A DNA stretch of 64,000 bases from Caulobacter segnis ATCC 21756 (GTDB lineage Bacteria > Pseudomonadota > Alphaproteobacteria > Caulobacterales > Caulobacteraceae), in contig NC_014100.1 in the NCBI RefSeq assembly GCF_000092285.1, forward strand, positions 2,604,001 to 2,668,000, read 5' to 3'. The notes under the pieces were generated by a model. That model did no database searches. It worked only from the letters and a program-made list of their open reading frames with translations, and was not told the origin of the DNA. This document shows, one piece after another, positions 31,634-40,879 of the stretch. Numbering within the stretch: the stretch's first letter is position 1; the number at the start of each line of letters is the position of its first letter. Both the position numbers and the translations under genes were made by a program.

Positions 31634-32971
31634 ATGAATGATCGGGCGGGCGATCCGACGACCGTTTCGGCGGCGTCGCCAATGTCGACGACGGCGGCAT
31701 GGTCCGCCGTCGCGCTCCTGTGTGTTGCTTTGCTGCTGTCGTACACCGACCGGCTCATCATCAATCTGGTGGTCGACCCGATCCGCGCGGATCTCGGCCT
31801 GACGGATTTGGAGATCAGCCTGCTGCAAGGCGCCGGGTTCGCGGTCATCTTCGCTCTGGCTGGTCTGCCCAGCGGCCGACTGGCGGATCGGGTCAATCGG
31901 CGCAATCTGATCACGGCTGGACTATCGCTCTGGTCGGTCGCGACCATCTTCTGCGGCCTCGCGGTCGACTTCTGGACCTTCCTGCTGGCGCGCGTCGCTG
32001 TGGGACTGGGCGAAGCCATGTTGGTGCCCGCGGCGTCCTCTCTCATCATCGACAGCTTCTCGCCGAGACGCCGGGGGCTGGCGCTCGGGACGTTTTCGCT
32101 CGGAGCCACGTTCGGCGCCGGATCTTCGTTGTTCATCGGCGGGGTTGTGCTGGGGTGGATCGAGGCTGGCCGCTTCGCGGCGACGCCCGGCCTCGCCGCG
32201 CTCGAACCCTGGCGCCAGTTGATGGTCCTGGCGGGGCTGCCAGGTCTGGCGCTGGTTCCCCTCCTGCTTCTAGTCCGCGAGCCCGCGCGCCGTCACAGCG
32301 CGGGACTGGTCGCGATCTCCGCCGTGCTCGCCCGACTGATCTCCGACAACGCGACGGTGCTGCGCATCTGCCTCGTAAAAGGCGCGCTGGGCGTCGGTGA
32401 CTATGCGCTTATCGCCTGGCTGCCGACCTTGCTCCAGCGCAGCCACGGCATGACGCCCCTCCAGGCCGGTGGGCTGGTGGGCCTGTCCCTGACCGTCAGC
32501 GGCGTTATCGCGTCCGTGGCCGGCGGCGCTCTGTCCGACCGTTTCGCCCAGCACTGGGGCGTCCGGTCGCGCGCGGCGCTGCTGCTGGGCGCCTATCTGC
32601 TCGCCCTCATCGGCGCCTTGCTCTTCCTGCTGGCCCAGACCGGCCAGCAGACGGCGCTGGCCTTCGCGATCTGGGCGCTAGGGTCGGTCAGCGGCTATGT
32701 GATCGGCCATGTCGTGATGCAGGAGAGCGTTCCGAACGAGATGCGCGCGACGACGGTTGCGCTGTCACTGGCGGTCACCGCCCTGGTCGGCATCAGTCTT
32801 GGCCCCACGCTTGTGCCCCTGGTCGCCGAGCATGGCTTCGGCGGCGAAAAGGGGTCGCTTCAGGCGGCGATGGGAACGATTAGCCTCGGCGCCGCTCTAC
32901 TCGCCCTCGTGGTGATCTGGCGCCCCGCCAGCGCGCGCCTCACCGAGCTCCGAAAGCGATCGAGCGGCTGA
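31634..32971 (+). CDS. MFS transporter
   Basis: The 445-residue inner-membrane protein has twelve hydrophobic segments. It has the MFS loop 2-3 motif Gly-Leu-Pro-Ser-Gly-Arg-Leu-Ala-Asp-Arg-Val-Asn-Arg-Arg and a repeat of it in the second half (Gly-Gly-Ala-Leu-Ser-Asp-Arg-Phe). The early Tyr-Thr-Asp-Arg-Leu-Ile-Ile-Asn and the overall order resemble the hexuronate/aromatic-acid or Spinster-like permeases common in sphingomonads and Caulobacter. It is co-directional with the zincin gene 18 bases upstream and convergent with the large regulator 15 bases downstream. It probably moves a catabolic substrate or product related to the divergent oxygenase operon. Confidence 0.88.
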   Translation: MNDRAGDPTTVSAASPMSTTAAWSAVALLCVALLLSYTDRLIINLVVDPIRADLGLTDLEISLLQGAGFAVIFALAGLPSGRLADRVNRRNLITAGLSLWSVATIFCGLAVDFWTFLLARVAVGLGEAMLVPAASSLIIDSFSPRRRGLALGTFSLGATFGAGSSLFIGGVVLGWIEAGRFAATPGLAALEPWRQLMVLAGLPGLALVPLLLLVREPARRHSAGLVAISAVLARLISDNATVLRICLVKGALGVGDYALIAWLPTLLQRSHGMTPLQAGGLVGLSLTVSGVIASVAGGALSDRFAQHWGVRSRAALLLGAYLLALIGALLFLLAQTGQQTALAFAIWALGSVSGYVIGHVVMQESVPNEMRATTVALSLAVTALVGISLGPTLVPLVAEHGFGGEKGSLQAAMGTISLGAALLALVVIWRPASARLTELRKRSSG

Positions 32972-32986
32972 TCAATCGTGACGGGG

Positions 32987-35854
32987 TCACACCCGCGGCC
33001 TGGTGTCGACCAGAGCTCGGGCGCGACGAAGGTCGCCGCTGTCGAAGCCTTCGGTGAAACGCTCCAGCGCCATGGCCAGCGTCGCTTCGGCTTCGTCATC
33101 GCCGCCGCGCGATCGCCAAAACGCCACCAGGGTCGCGGCCGACCGGAGCTCCCATGACAGGGCGCCGTCGCGGCGGGCCAGCGCGATGGAGCGAAGATAA
33201 CATTCCACCGCCTGGTCCGCCTGAGCCGCGCTGCCTCGGCGGAGGACATTGCCTTTGATACGCAACATCTCCGGGATGCCGACCACTTGGCCGTTGGCTT
33301 CCGAAACAGCCATCGCCTCATCGATAGCGGCAAGGCCGCTTCGGAGATCGACCTGCCGGGCCAGCGCCTCGCCGTAGTTGGTCAGGTAGTTCGGATAGCG
33401 CATGCGAAACCCGCTCTCGCGAACGACCGCGAGCGTCTGGCGATAGCTTTCGAGGTCTATCGGCCGGTCGAGGTAGAGATCCAGGCGCGCACGCACGCAG
33501 GCGGCCATGGCGGACCAGATCACCAGCCCGTGTCGTTCGGCATGTCTTAGAGCACGGCTCAGCACGCTCTGGGCCGCGACGTAGTCCCGCACATAGAGGG
33601 CGACGGGAAGCGAACCATGCACCAGCGCATAGCAGAGCGAGACGGCGTAGTTGGACGCCTCGGCCTCCGCCAGTTGGACGCGCGCCGTCTCGACGGCCTG
33701 GTCCGGAAACCCCCGCAGCCACAGCACGGTGGCCAGCGCGCCTCGAGCGGTGAGCCGCTGGTCGAAATCGAAGCGCGTGGAGCCTGACCGGGAATCCAGG
33801 CCGGCCGACCGGTAGACGATGCTCTCCAGGCGGGCCTGCGAGGCGGCCAGCGCGCCCAGCCAGGACAAGGCCGAGCCGGCCGAGCCGTCGGCGTCCGTAC
33901 GGGCGGATCCCCCGCTCTTGCCCTCCAGGCACGAGATCTTGTCCGCGATCTGCAGCGCCGAATGCGAGTCCCCGGTCCAAAGCTCGTATTCCGAAAGCCC
34001 CCGCAGGCATTCCAGCTGCAGCTCGGTCTCACCGAGCCCTTCGGCGATATCGAGGGCGCGCGTCAGCGCTTCCTTCACGGCCAGGAGCGGCCCCTGGGTA
34101 TGCAGCAGCGTGGCGCCCAGCGTCAGGTTCAGCACCAGGTCGTCGCGCGCGGCGCGGACCGACGCCAGTCGCGGATCCAGCGCCCGTTCGACCGCCGCAC
34201 GGCACTCCTCCAACAGCGAAAGCTGCCCCCAGAAGGCGATGGCGGCGATGGTCAGGCTGATGACTAGCCCGGCGTCGTCCGCGCTCGACGCCGCCCATCT
34301 CAAAGCCTCTCGAACGTCATCGATCCGCGCGCCGTAGCGTTGCAGCCAGATCGTCCTGGGCAGCTTTCCGACGTCGCGCCTGGCCTGATCGGCCAAGCCG
34401 AGAAAATGGCGCGCATGACGCAATCCGGTCGCGTCCGCCTCACCCGACACCAGGAGCTTCTCCAGAGCGTAGGCCCTCGTCGTATCCAGAAGTCGGTACT
34501 CCACATCGAGATCGCGGAGCTCGACGACGACCAGGGATTTATCCACAAGCGCCGCGAGGTCCCCCACCACCGCGCCCGAACCGATGGCGTCGTCGGCGAC
34601 AATGGCGCATGCGGACGCCAGGTTGAATGTCCCGGCCAGGACCGACAGTCGTCGCAGGACCGCCTGCTCGTTCGCCGGTAGCAGATCGTAGCTCCAGTCG
34701 ATGGCGGCCATCAGAGTACGGTGCCGCTCGGGTCCGGCCCGCTGGGCGATCTGCAGGTGGAAGCGGTCGCGAACCTGATCCAGCACGCCTGCGGCGCCGA
34801 ACATGTCGATCCGGGTCGCGGCGAGCTCGATGGCCAGGGGCAGCCCGTCCAGCCGCCGGCAAATCTCGGCCACGATGGGCGCATCGGAGTCGCTGAGCGC
34901 AAAGGTCTCGAGCCGGTCCGACGCGCGCTCGACGAAGAGACGGACCGCCGCGAAGCTCAAAGCCTCTCTCGCTAAGGGCGTGGTCGAGGCCGGCGGCGCG
35001 GCCAGTCCCGGCAACCTGCGCAGGCGCTCTCCCGCCAGCCGCAGCGGCTCCCGACTGGTCGTCAGGATCCGGACACCCGGCGCATCCGTAAGGATCCGTT
35101 CGGCGCACATGGCGACGGTGTCGATGATGTGCTCGCACTCGCAGCTGTCGAACAGCAGCAACATCTCCCGATCGCGCAGATATTCGCTTAGGGCCGCGAG
35201 CATGTTGGCCGAGTGGGCGGCCAGACCGATGGCCGTGGCGACGGCGCTCGCGACCAGGGTCGGATCCTTGATCGGAGAGAGATCGACGAACCACACCCCG
35301 TCACGAACCACCCCGGTCATCCGCTCGGCGACCGCGAGGGCGACGGACGTCTTGCCGATGCCACCAGGCCCCACCACCGAGACGAGCCGAGCTTCGCCCA
35401 ACTCTTCGCGAATGGCCCCGACGACGTCTTCCCGACCCAGCAGGCGCGCCGCGCCGGCCGGCAGGTTGTGCGCCCGGCGGACCTCAACAGGCCGGTCCAC
35501 CAACGCTTCGCGACCACTGAGGGTCCGAACCGGCGCCACGAAGCAATAGCCGCGGCCGATCACGGTCGAGATGTATCGTGTTCCAGCCTCCTGGCGCAGG
35601 ACACGGCGCAGGGCCACCATGTGGACCTTGAGATTACCCTCCTCGACGATGGTGTCGGGCCAGACCTTGGCGAACAGCTCGCGCTTGGTGACGACCTCGC
35701 CCGCGCGTTCGACGAGCGCGGTCAACAGCCCCAGCGCCCGATTTCCGATGCGGACCGGCGTCTCGCCCTCAAGGAGCAACTGGCGGCCGGGCAGCAGCAG
35801 AAAGGGGCCGAACGCAAACGACCGCATCATCAACTCGGCGTGGTCGTCCGCCAA
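32987..35854 (-). CDS. Large winged-helix/NTPase/TPR transcriptional regulator, paralogue 1
   Basis: The roughly 955-residue protein has three parts. An OmpR/PhoB-type winged helix (about residues 10-105) has Arg-Ala-Leu-Gly-Leu-Leu-Thr-Ala-Leu-Val-Glu and Ile-Gly-Arg-Gly-Tyr-Cys-Phe. An NB-ARC/AfsR-like NTPase has a Walker A Gly-Pro-Gly-Gly-Ile-Gly-Lys-Thr (about residues 162-169) and an arginine-containing Thr-Ser-Arg-Glu-Pro-Leu-Arg motif. A long helical TPR-like C-terminus follows. Such proteins act as ligand-sensing one-component activators that oligomerise on NTP binding. TTG at 35854 is preferred because GGAGG lies exactly 5 bases before it; GTG 35860 touches the GGAGG. A TonB receptor gene ends 55 bases upstream on the same strand. 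A paralogue is at 56356-59178. Confidence 0.85.
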   Translation of the reverse strand: MADDHAELMMRSFAFGPFLLLPGRQLLLEGETPVRIGNRALGLLTALVERAGEVVTKRELFAKVWPDTIVEEGNLKVHMVALRRVLRQEAGTRYISTVIGRGYCFVAPVRTLSGREALVDRPVEVRRAHNLPAGAARLLGREDVVGAIREELGEARLVSVVGPGGIGKTSVALAVAERMTGVVRDGVWFVDLSPIKDPTLVASAVATAIGLAAHSANMLAALSEYLRDREMLLLFDSCECEHIIDTVAMCAERILTDAPGVRILTTSREPLRLAGERLRRLPGLAAPPASTTPLAREALSFAAVRLFVERASDRLETFALSDSDAPIVAEICRRLDGLPLAIELAATRIDMFGAAGVLDQVRDRFHLQIAQRAGPERHRTLMAAIDWSYDLLPANEQAVLRRLSVLAGTFNLASACAIVADDAIGSGAVVGDLAALVDKSLVVVELRDLDVEYRLLDTTRAYALEKLLVSGEADATGLRHARHFLGLADQARRDVGKLPRTIWLQRYGARIDDVREALRWAASSADDAGLVISLTIAAIAFWGQLSLLEECRAAVERALDPRLASVRAARDDLVLNLTLGATLLHTQGPLLAVKEALTRALDIAEGLGETELQLECLRGLSEYELWTGDSHSALQIADKISCLEGKSGGSARTDADGSAGSALSWLGALAASQARLESIVYRSAGLDSRSGSTRFDFDQRLTARGALATVLWLRGFPDQAVETARVQLAEAEASNYAVSLCYALVHGSLPVALYVRDYVAAQSVLSRALRHAERHGLVIWSAMAACVRARLDLYLDRPIDLESYRQTLAVVRESGFRMRYPNYLTNYGEALARQVDLRSGLAAIDEAMAVSEANGQVVGIPEMLRIKGNVLRRGSAAQADQAVECYLRSIALARRDGALSWELRSAATLVAFWRSRGGDDEAEATLAMALERFTEGFDSGDLRRARALVDTRPRV

Positions 35855-35909
35855 ATTCACCTCCGCTCACCCGCAGACCAGTGTTACTCAAAATCTATCG
35901 CAGTCCGCT

Positions 35910-38078
35910 TCAGAAGCGATACCGAATCCCGCCGCCATAGGTCCGGGGGTCGCTGATGACCTGAAAGGCCGAACTCGAAGACACGCGCGCCGCGAACGAG
36001 AGGAAACGTTCGTCGGTCAGATTACGCCCATAGGCGAAGACCTCGGGTCCATTATCGATTTGAAAGGCCAGCTGTCCGCCGAGCATGCTCCAAGCGCCCC
36101 CGCGCAGCGCGGCCTCGTTGCCGGCTCCGACATAGAAGACGCTGCTCGATAGGTCATAGGTGATGCTCGCGGAGAGCCGGCCCGTACGCAGACGCCGGGA
36201 ATAGTCCAGGCCAAGCCCGCCCGACCAACGGGGCGCGAGGTTGAGCCGATTGCCGGAGCGGTCGGCCAGACCGGGCGCGCAGAGCGGATCCGCGCCCTGC
36301 GGGTCGCCGGCGCTGAACGGCTGACAAAAGGCCCGATAGCGCGCGTGAAGGAAGACGCCCTGCGCGTGAACCGCAAAGCCAACCGGCAGCTTGGCGACGA
36401 TACTGGCTTCCACCCCGCCCAGCCGGGCGGAGGCGGCGTTGTCCACACGCGACAGGCCCAGGCCGACCGTACTGCGGATCTGGATATCGCTGTAGTCGTA
36501 GAGGAAGGCCGCGGCGTTGAGCGTAACCCGCCGATCGGCGAACTCGGCCTTGGCGCCGGCCTCGTAGGCCCAAAGGGTTTCCGACCGGAAGGTGTTGGCG
36601 ACGGTCGCCGCCGCTCCGGGCGCGAAGTTGAAACCTGGCGGCTGGTAGCCTCGACCGACCTTCATATAGGTCAGCAAACTGGGACTGGCGCGATAGGCTA
36701 AGGTGAGGCTGGGAATGATCGCCGAGGCGCGGATCTTTCCCGACAGGAGCCGTCCGGGCGTCGGCGAGCGCCGATAGTCGATCGTGAAATCGCGGCGCTC
36801 ACGGTCATAACGCAGGCCGGAGACGAGGGTCAGGCGATCGGCGAGATCGACCTCAAACTGGCCAAACAGAGCGAACGCCGCCAGGTCGCTACGATCGACG
36901 AGGTGATCGAAACGAGGCGCCGACACCGGCGCGCTTGTCGACAGCCCGTAACGGGCTCGCTCTGTGAAGAGGCTGGCGCCGCCGGTGGCGCGAAGGCGCT
37001 GTCCCTTGAAAACGCCGCGCAGTTCCTGGCTGAAGCTCGCGCTGTGGTTGGTCGCGCCGGTCAACAGAAACGCCGCGGCGGTGGCGTCGGCGTCGTAGGC
37101 CAAGGTCGAGTCGAAGTCTCGCCAACTGGTGATCGATACCAGCTCCAGCGTGGCCCTCGGACGATGGGTCAGAGTCAACGCCAGACCCTTGCTCGTGGTG
37201 CGGCGCAGCGTCCGCGCCTCGCTGGCCGCATCGCTTGCGAACGCGCTTGGATCACCGATCCCCAAGAACATTCCCGAAGCGTCATAAGCGTTCTTGAAGA
37301 CGGGGGTCGCGTGATCTCGCATGACGTCAGCCGCGAGCACGGCGTTGAAGCGACCATCGGCCGAGGGGTGTCGAAGCTGGCCGCGAACGGTGTAGGCGTC
37401 GCGGTCATTCAGCCGGGCGCCGGTGACAGTATTGCGGATCATGCCGTCGTGGCGGAGGTAACTTCCCGAGAGCCCTCCGAAGACGCGCGCGAACAATGGG
37501 CCACTGACAGCGCCCCGCGCCGATATCGCATCCAGATTGCCCACCCGAACCTCGCCCCCGCCCCTAAGCGCGGCGCCAGGCGTCCGGGTGACGATGTTGA
37601 TCGCGCCCGCTGTGGCGTTGCGCCCGTAGAGCGTTCCCTGAGGCCCGCGCAAAACTTCCACCCGCTCCACATCGTCGAACCCGAAGAAGGCCGCGTCCGG
37701 TCGAGACAGATAGACCCCGTCGAGATAGATCGCGACCGGTTGCGCCGACCCGATCGGCAGCACTTGACCAGCGACGCCGCGGATCGCAACGAGGTTGCTG
37801 GCGTTGCCGCCCGTGAAACCGGTGATCGATACGCCCGACGCCGCGCCGATCACGTCGGAGAGATCCAAGGCGCCGCGGCGCGCGAGGTCGTCCTGACTGA
37901 TAACGCTCATTGCGATTGGAACATCCAAGTGGCGTTCATGACGCCGCTGGGCGGTCACGATGACGTCCTCGGTCATGTCCCGCTGGGTCTTGTCGCCCGT
38001 CTGAGGCGCGCCGTCAGCCACCGCGAACGACGCGGCGATGGCTTGCAGAAGCGACAGAGTATCCGCGCCCAATGCCAC
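35910..38078 (-). CDS. TonB-dependent receptor next to the large regulator
   Basis: The receptor of about 722 residues has a TonB-box-like Glu-Asp-Val-Ile-Val-Thr-Ala, a plug (Ile-Arg-Gly-Val-Ala-Gly, Val-Glu-Val-Leu-Arg-Gly-Pro-Gln-Gly-Thr-Leu-Tyr-Gly-Arg-Asn-Ala) and a barrel ending in Ile-Arg-Tyr-Arg-Phe. This is the plug style of siderophore- or aromatic-type receptors. GTG 38078 is chosen for its GGGGAGG ribosome-binding site; the frame is open to 38195 without a better site. The resulting leader has a hydrophobic core but lacks the usual basic residues, so the exact start is unsure. Same strand as the downstream regulator, so the two may be co-transcribed. Confidence 0.82.
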   Translation of the reverse strand: MALGADTLSLLQAIAASFAVADGAPQTGDKTQRDMTEDVIVTAQRRHERHLDVPIAMSVISQDDLARRGALDLSDVIGAASGVSITGFTGGNASNLVAIRGVAGQVLPIGSAQPVAIYLDGVYLSRPDAAFFGFDDVERVEVLRGPQGTLYGRNATAGAINIVTRTPGAALRGGGEVRVGNLDAISARGAVSGPLFARVFGGLSGSYLRHDGMIRNTVTGARLNDRDAYTVRGQLRHPSADGRFNAVLAADVMRDHATPVFKNAYDASGMFLGIGDPSAFASDAASEARTLRRTTSKGLALTLTHRPRATLELVSITSWRDFDSTLAYDADATAAAFLLTGATNHSASFSQELRGVFKGQRLRATGGASLFTERARYGLSTSAPVSAPRFDHLVDRSDLAAFALFGQFEVDLADRLTLVSGLRYDRERRDFTIDYRRSPTPGRLLSGKIRASAIIPSLTLAYRASPSLLTYMKVGRGYQPPGFNFAPGAAATVANTFRSETLWAYEAGAKAEFADRRVTLNAAAFLYDYSDIQIRSTVGLGLSRVDNAASARLGGVEASIVAKLPVGFAVHAQGVFLHARYRAFCQPFSAGDPQGADPLCAPGLADRSGNRLNLAPRWSGGLGLDYSRRLRTGRLSASITYDLSSSVFYVGAGNEAALRGGAWSMLGGQLAFQIDNGPEVFAYGRNLTDERFLSFAARVSSSSAFQVISDPRTYGGGIRYRF

Positions 38079-38238
38079 GTCCCTCCCCAGGCGTGGGACG
38101 ATAACGCCTATATCGCCCATCTGACGACTTGCGGTGACGCCATAATACGGAAGTGACGACTGCTGGGTAGCTCGGCGACGACCTAGTCGCGCCATGAACG
38201 GACCTTGGTGCGCCTCCAGAGACCAGACATTGAGCAGC

Positions 38239-38307
38239 TCATCGACCGGCGCCTCCGATGAAGAGCGCCAGGGTGAGCGCGATCAGCGCGGTGAGCTTGC
38301 GGTGCAT
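38239..38307 (-). CDS. Possible 22-residue hydrophobic small protein
   Basis: ATG 38307 to TGA 38239 encodes Met-His-Arg-Lys-Leu-Thr followed by a run of Ala, Leu, Ile, Phe and Gly. This is a basic start plus a single hydrophobic helix, like a small membrane protein or a leader cut off from its gene. It lies in a 283-base gap. No strong ribosome-binding site is seen. Low confidence. Confidence 0.25.
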   Translation of the reverse strand: MHRKLTALIALTLALFIGGAGR

Positions 38308-38361
38308 GGGGCGCAGCGCCGCGGCGCGCCGCCGGGACGACCGGCGGCGGCCTTCGACGGG

Positions 38362-39177
38362 TTAGATCTGGTTGTCCCAGGCCTTCAGTTGATGATCTTT
38401 CAGCATGTCCTCGATGACCTTCGGCACGACATTGCGGAACTTGCCGGTGTCCGCCGGGACGATGTCGATCATCCGATCGATCATCTCCTGGGCGTCCATC
38501 TTGCCTTCGGGCGTGGCGAAGAAGTCGTCAAAGCCCTTGCGCAGGTCGGCGCGCTTGGTGAAGTTCTTGGCGTCGTCCAGCCAGCGGAACGGGTTGTCGG
38601 CCATGGTTTCGTTGTAGCCGGTGTAATAGGCGCCCGGATTGATGGTCTGAATCTTGATCCCGTAGGGCGTCAGCTCCTGCTGCATGGCCTCGGCCACCGA
38701 CTCCAGGGCGTGCTTGGTCGAGACATAGGTCCCCCAGTTGGCCGGCGTGAACAGGCCGCCCATCGACGAGGTGAAGACCACCTTCTTGCCTTGGCTCTTG
38801 CCTTCGCGAACCCACTTCTGGACGACGCCCTGGGTCAGGGTCAGCGGCAGGAAGACATTGACCTCGAAGTTCTTCCGCACCAGATCGACCGGGATTTCCC
38901 AGACCGGACCTGCCTCGCCCATGCCGGCGTTGTTCCAGAGCACGTCGAAGTCGAGACCGATCGCTTGCTGGATGTCATAGGGGTCGTTCAGGTCCAGTCG
39001 ATAGACGGTGATCTTGTCCGCCAGGCCGAGCGCGGCGACTTCCTCGCGCAGCGGCGTGACCTGCGAGGCCACATGAACGGTGGCGATGATGTCGTGGCCA
39101 TTGCGGGCCATGCCGATGGCGGCGCCCTTGCCGAAGCCGCCGGCCGCGCCGGTGATCAGGATGGTTTTCTTGGTCAT
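38362..39177 (-). CDS. Short-chain dehydrogenase/reductase (SDR)
   Basis: The 271-residue protein has Thr-Gly-Ala-Ala-Gly-Gly-Phe-Gly-Lys-Gly for cofactor binding (from residue 9), the Asn-Asn-Ala-Gly-Met structural motif, Ser-Ser-Met-Gly-Gly and the catalytic Tyr-Val-Ser-Thr-Lys. This is a complete classical SDR active site. ATG 39177 is preferred over 39192 because AGGA lies 8 bases upstream. It is the last gene of a four-gene minus-strand unit (VOC, SDR, HbpS-like, SDR) that is divergent from a LysR gene. Confidence 0.9.
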   Translation of the reverse strand: MTKKTILITGAAGGFGKGAAIGMARNGHDIIATVHVASQVTPLREEVAALGLADKITVYRLDLNDPYDIQQAIGLDFDVLWNNAGMGEAGPVWEIPVDLVRKNFEVNVFLPLTLTQGVVQKWVREGKSQGKKVVFTSSMGGLFTPANWGTYVSTKHALESVAEAMQQELTPYGIKIQTINPGAYYTGYNETMADNPFRWLDDAKNFTKRADLRKGFDDFFATPEGKMDAQEMIDRMIDIVPADTGKFRNVVPKVIEDMLKDHQLKAWDNQI

Positions 39178-39224
39178 GGTCTTGTTCCTCATGGATTTGG
39201 GTTGAGGTCGTCGGGTTTGGAAAA

Positions 39225-39620
39225 TCAGACGGCCGCGGCGGCGGCTTGGGCGATGTCGGCGTCCTGGACGGGACTGCCGCCGGATACGCCGACGGCGCCG
39301 AGCAGCCGCCCCTCCGGGTCACGCAGGGGGACGCCGCCGGGGAAGGTCATCAGGCCGCCGTTACTGCGCTCCAGGCCGGGGGCCGGCGCGCCGGGCTTGC
39401 AGTAGTCCCAGACCGCTTCGCTGGTGATCCCGAACAGGGCGGCCGTGCGGGCCTTGCCCAAGGCGACGTCGATGGAGCCCAGCACCGCCTCGTCCATTCG
39501 GCCGAAGGCCTTCAGGTGGGCGGCCGCGTCCAGGACGGCGATATTGACCGAAACGCCGAGGACGGCGGCGCGGGTTTGGCCGGCGGCGATCGCCGCCTGG
39601 GCCTGACTCAGGGAGAGCAT
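39225..39620 (-). CDS. GlcG/HbpS family (heme-binding-like) protein
   Basis: The 131-residue product matches the GlcG/HbpS (DUF336) family in length and motifs: Leu-Ser-Gln-Ala-Gln-Ala-Ala-Ile, Val-Ala-Leu-Gly-Lys-Ala-Arg-Thr-Ala-Ala-Leu-Phe-Gly and the C-terminal Gly-Ala-Val-Gly-Val-Ser-Gly-Gly-Ser-Pro-Val-Gln-Asp. Family members bind heme or act as small helper proteins in catabolic operons. There is no signal peptide here, unlike secreted Streptomyces HbpS. It lies between two SDR genes in one transcription unit. ATG 39620 was chosen since the upstream in-frame sequence overlaps the next SDR gene. Confidence 0.82.
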   Translation of the reverse strand: MLSLSQAQAAIAAGQTRAAVLGVSVNIAVLDAAAHLKAFGRMDEAVLGSIDVALGKARTAALFGITSEAVWDYCKPGAPAPGLERSNGGLMTFPGGVPLRDPEGRLLGAVGVSGGSPVQDADIAQAAAAAV

Positions 39621-39645
39621 GGCGTGTTCCTTTGAGGGAGGAAGT

Positions 39646-40296
39646 TCAGGCGGCCGGGAAGGTCTGTTCCCAATCGGCGTCCGGGTCGGTCGCCAGGGAC
39701 CAGAGCGTGTCGGCGACACCGCTGGCCTCGGCCGAGGCCGGGGCCACCAGGGTGGCGACCGTGGCCATGCCGATACGGATGTTCCGTTCGGCCAGCGCCG
39801 GAGCCAGACCTTGAACGAGATTACGCAGCGCGGCCTTGCCAAGGCCGAGGCTGGCCCAGTCTGAGTGCGGCGCCACCGCCAGCCCGCCGCCGGTGACCAG
39901 GATGGTCCCGCCACGGTCTTCGAACAGGCCGGCGGCGGCGCGGATGGTGTGCAGACCGCCCGTCACGTTGACGGCCAGATCGCTGTCGATCTCGGCGTCG
40001 GTCATGCTGAACAGGTCCTGCTGACGAACCTTGGCGGCGTTGTAGAGCACAGCGGTGAGCCCGCCCGACAGCTTGTCCGCGGTCCGCAGTCCGGCGCGCA
40101 CCGCCTCGGGGTCGGTGGCGTCGATCACCAGGCCGTGGGCGTTGACGCCCTGGCCGATCAGCCGCGCGACCATGGCGTCCAGAGTGCGCGGACCGCGAGC
40201 GGCCAGAACGATGGTCCAGCCCTCGCGGCCGAACCGCTCGGCCGCAGCCTCGCCGATCCCGGGACCTGCGCCGACGATCAGCAGCGCGCCGCTCAC
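39646..40296 (-). CDS. Atypical SDR lacking the catalytic tyrosine
   Basis: The 216-residue protein has the Rossmann start Ile-Val-Gly-Ala-Gly-Pro-Gly-Ile-Gly-Glu-Ala-Ala-Ala-Glu-Arg-Phe and a Tyr-Asn-Ala-Ala structural motif. Where YxxxK should be, it reads Trp-Ala-Ser-Leu-Gly-Leu-Gly-Lys, so the residue four before the Lys is Leu rather than Tyr. It belongs to the divergent SDRs, which may bind NAD(P) without classical catalysis or use another residue. GTG 40296 overlaps the VOC gene stop (GTGA). It is shorter than most SDRs, but both ends look natural. Confidence 0.8.
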   Translation of the reverse strand: MSGALLIVGAGPGIGEAAAERFGREGWTIVLAARGPRTLDAMVARLIGQGVNAHGLVIDATDPEAVRAGLRTADKLSGGLTAVLYNAAKVRQQDLFSMTDAEIDSDLAVNVTGGLHTIRAAAGLFEDRGGTILVTGGGLAVAPHSDWASLGLGKAALRNLVQGLAPALAERNIRIGMATVATLVAPASAEASGVADTLWSLATDPDADWEQTFPAA

Positions 40297-40754
40297 GACA
40301 TCACCTCGGCCAGTTCGATCAGATTGCCGAAGGGGTCGCAGAAGAAGGCCAGCTTGCGGCTGATGGCCTCCAGCACGAACGGCTCGGTGACGATGGTCAC
40401 GCCGCGCTTGCGCAGCGTTTCGACGGTCGCCTCGACGCTGGTCACGTTGAGGCAGAAATGGTGATAGCCGCGATATTTCAGGCTGTCGCCGAGGTCGGTG
40501 TAGGGCCGGACCTCGATCGGGGCTGGCTCGCCGCCGCCCAGGACCTCGACGTAGAAATGGTCGTCCGTCGGGGGCGCCAGATAGGCCAGACTCTCGTCGC
40601 CATAGGCCCATTCGGCGACGATCCGGAAGTCTAGCAGGCCGACATAGAAGGCCTTGGCCTCGTCGAGGCTGGGGGTGCGTACGGCGACGTGGTGGCCGCG
40701 CATGTCGGCGAAGGGCGAGGCGGTGTTGTGGGCGGGCGGCACGAAGTCGGACAT
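40293..40754 (-). CDS. VOC-family (glyoxalase/dioxygenase-like) protein
   Basis: The 153-residue protein has two beta-alpha-beta-beta-beta halves. The first includes Met-Arg-Gly-His-His-Val-Ala-Val-Arg-Thr, and the second Gly-Tyr-His-His-Phe-Cys-Leu-Asn-Val, ending in Phe-Cys-Asp-Pro-Phe-Gly-Asn-Leu-Ile-Glu-Leu. The His and Glu residues match the metal ligands of glyoxalase I-like and extradiol-like VOC proteins. AAGGAG precedes the ATG. It is the first gene of the unit divergent from the LysR gene at 40880, with a palindromic operator between them. Substrate unknown. Confidence 0.85.
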   Translation of the reverse strand: MSDFVPPAHNTASPFADMRGHHVAVRTPSLDEAKAFYVGLLDFRIVAEWAYGDESLAYLAPPTDDHFYVEVLGGGEPAPIEVRPYTDLGDSLKYRGYHHFCLNVTSVEATVETLRKRGVTIVTEPFVLEAISRKLAFFCDPFGNLIELAEVMS

Positions 40755-40839
40755 CGGGTTTCTCCTTTTCCTGTTGGGACCGGCGTCGCCGCCGCCCCGG
40801 TGTGGAAGGAGATTTGCGCTTTTCGACCTCGCAGGATTA

Positions 40840-40858
40840 GATTGGAAATCTTCCGATC
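40840..40858. promoter_or_regulatory. Palindromic LysR operator candidate
   Basis: GATTGGAA (40840-40847) and TTCCGATC (40851-40858) form an inverted repeat with one mismatch and a 3-base centre. It lies 21 bases upstream of the LysR start, between the divergent VOC and LysR genes. Confidence 0.55.
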
Positions 40859-40879
40859 AATGCTGAGCTCAATTCATCA

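Noticed and set aside
38079..38195. N-terminal extension of the receptor at 35910
   Set aside because: The extension is polar and has no ribosome-binding site, while GTG 38078 has GGGGAGG directly ahead.
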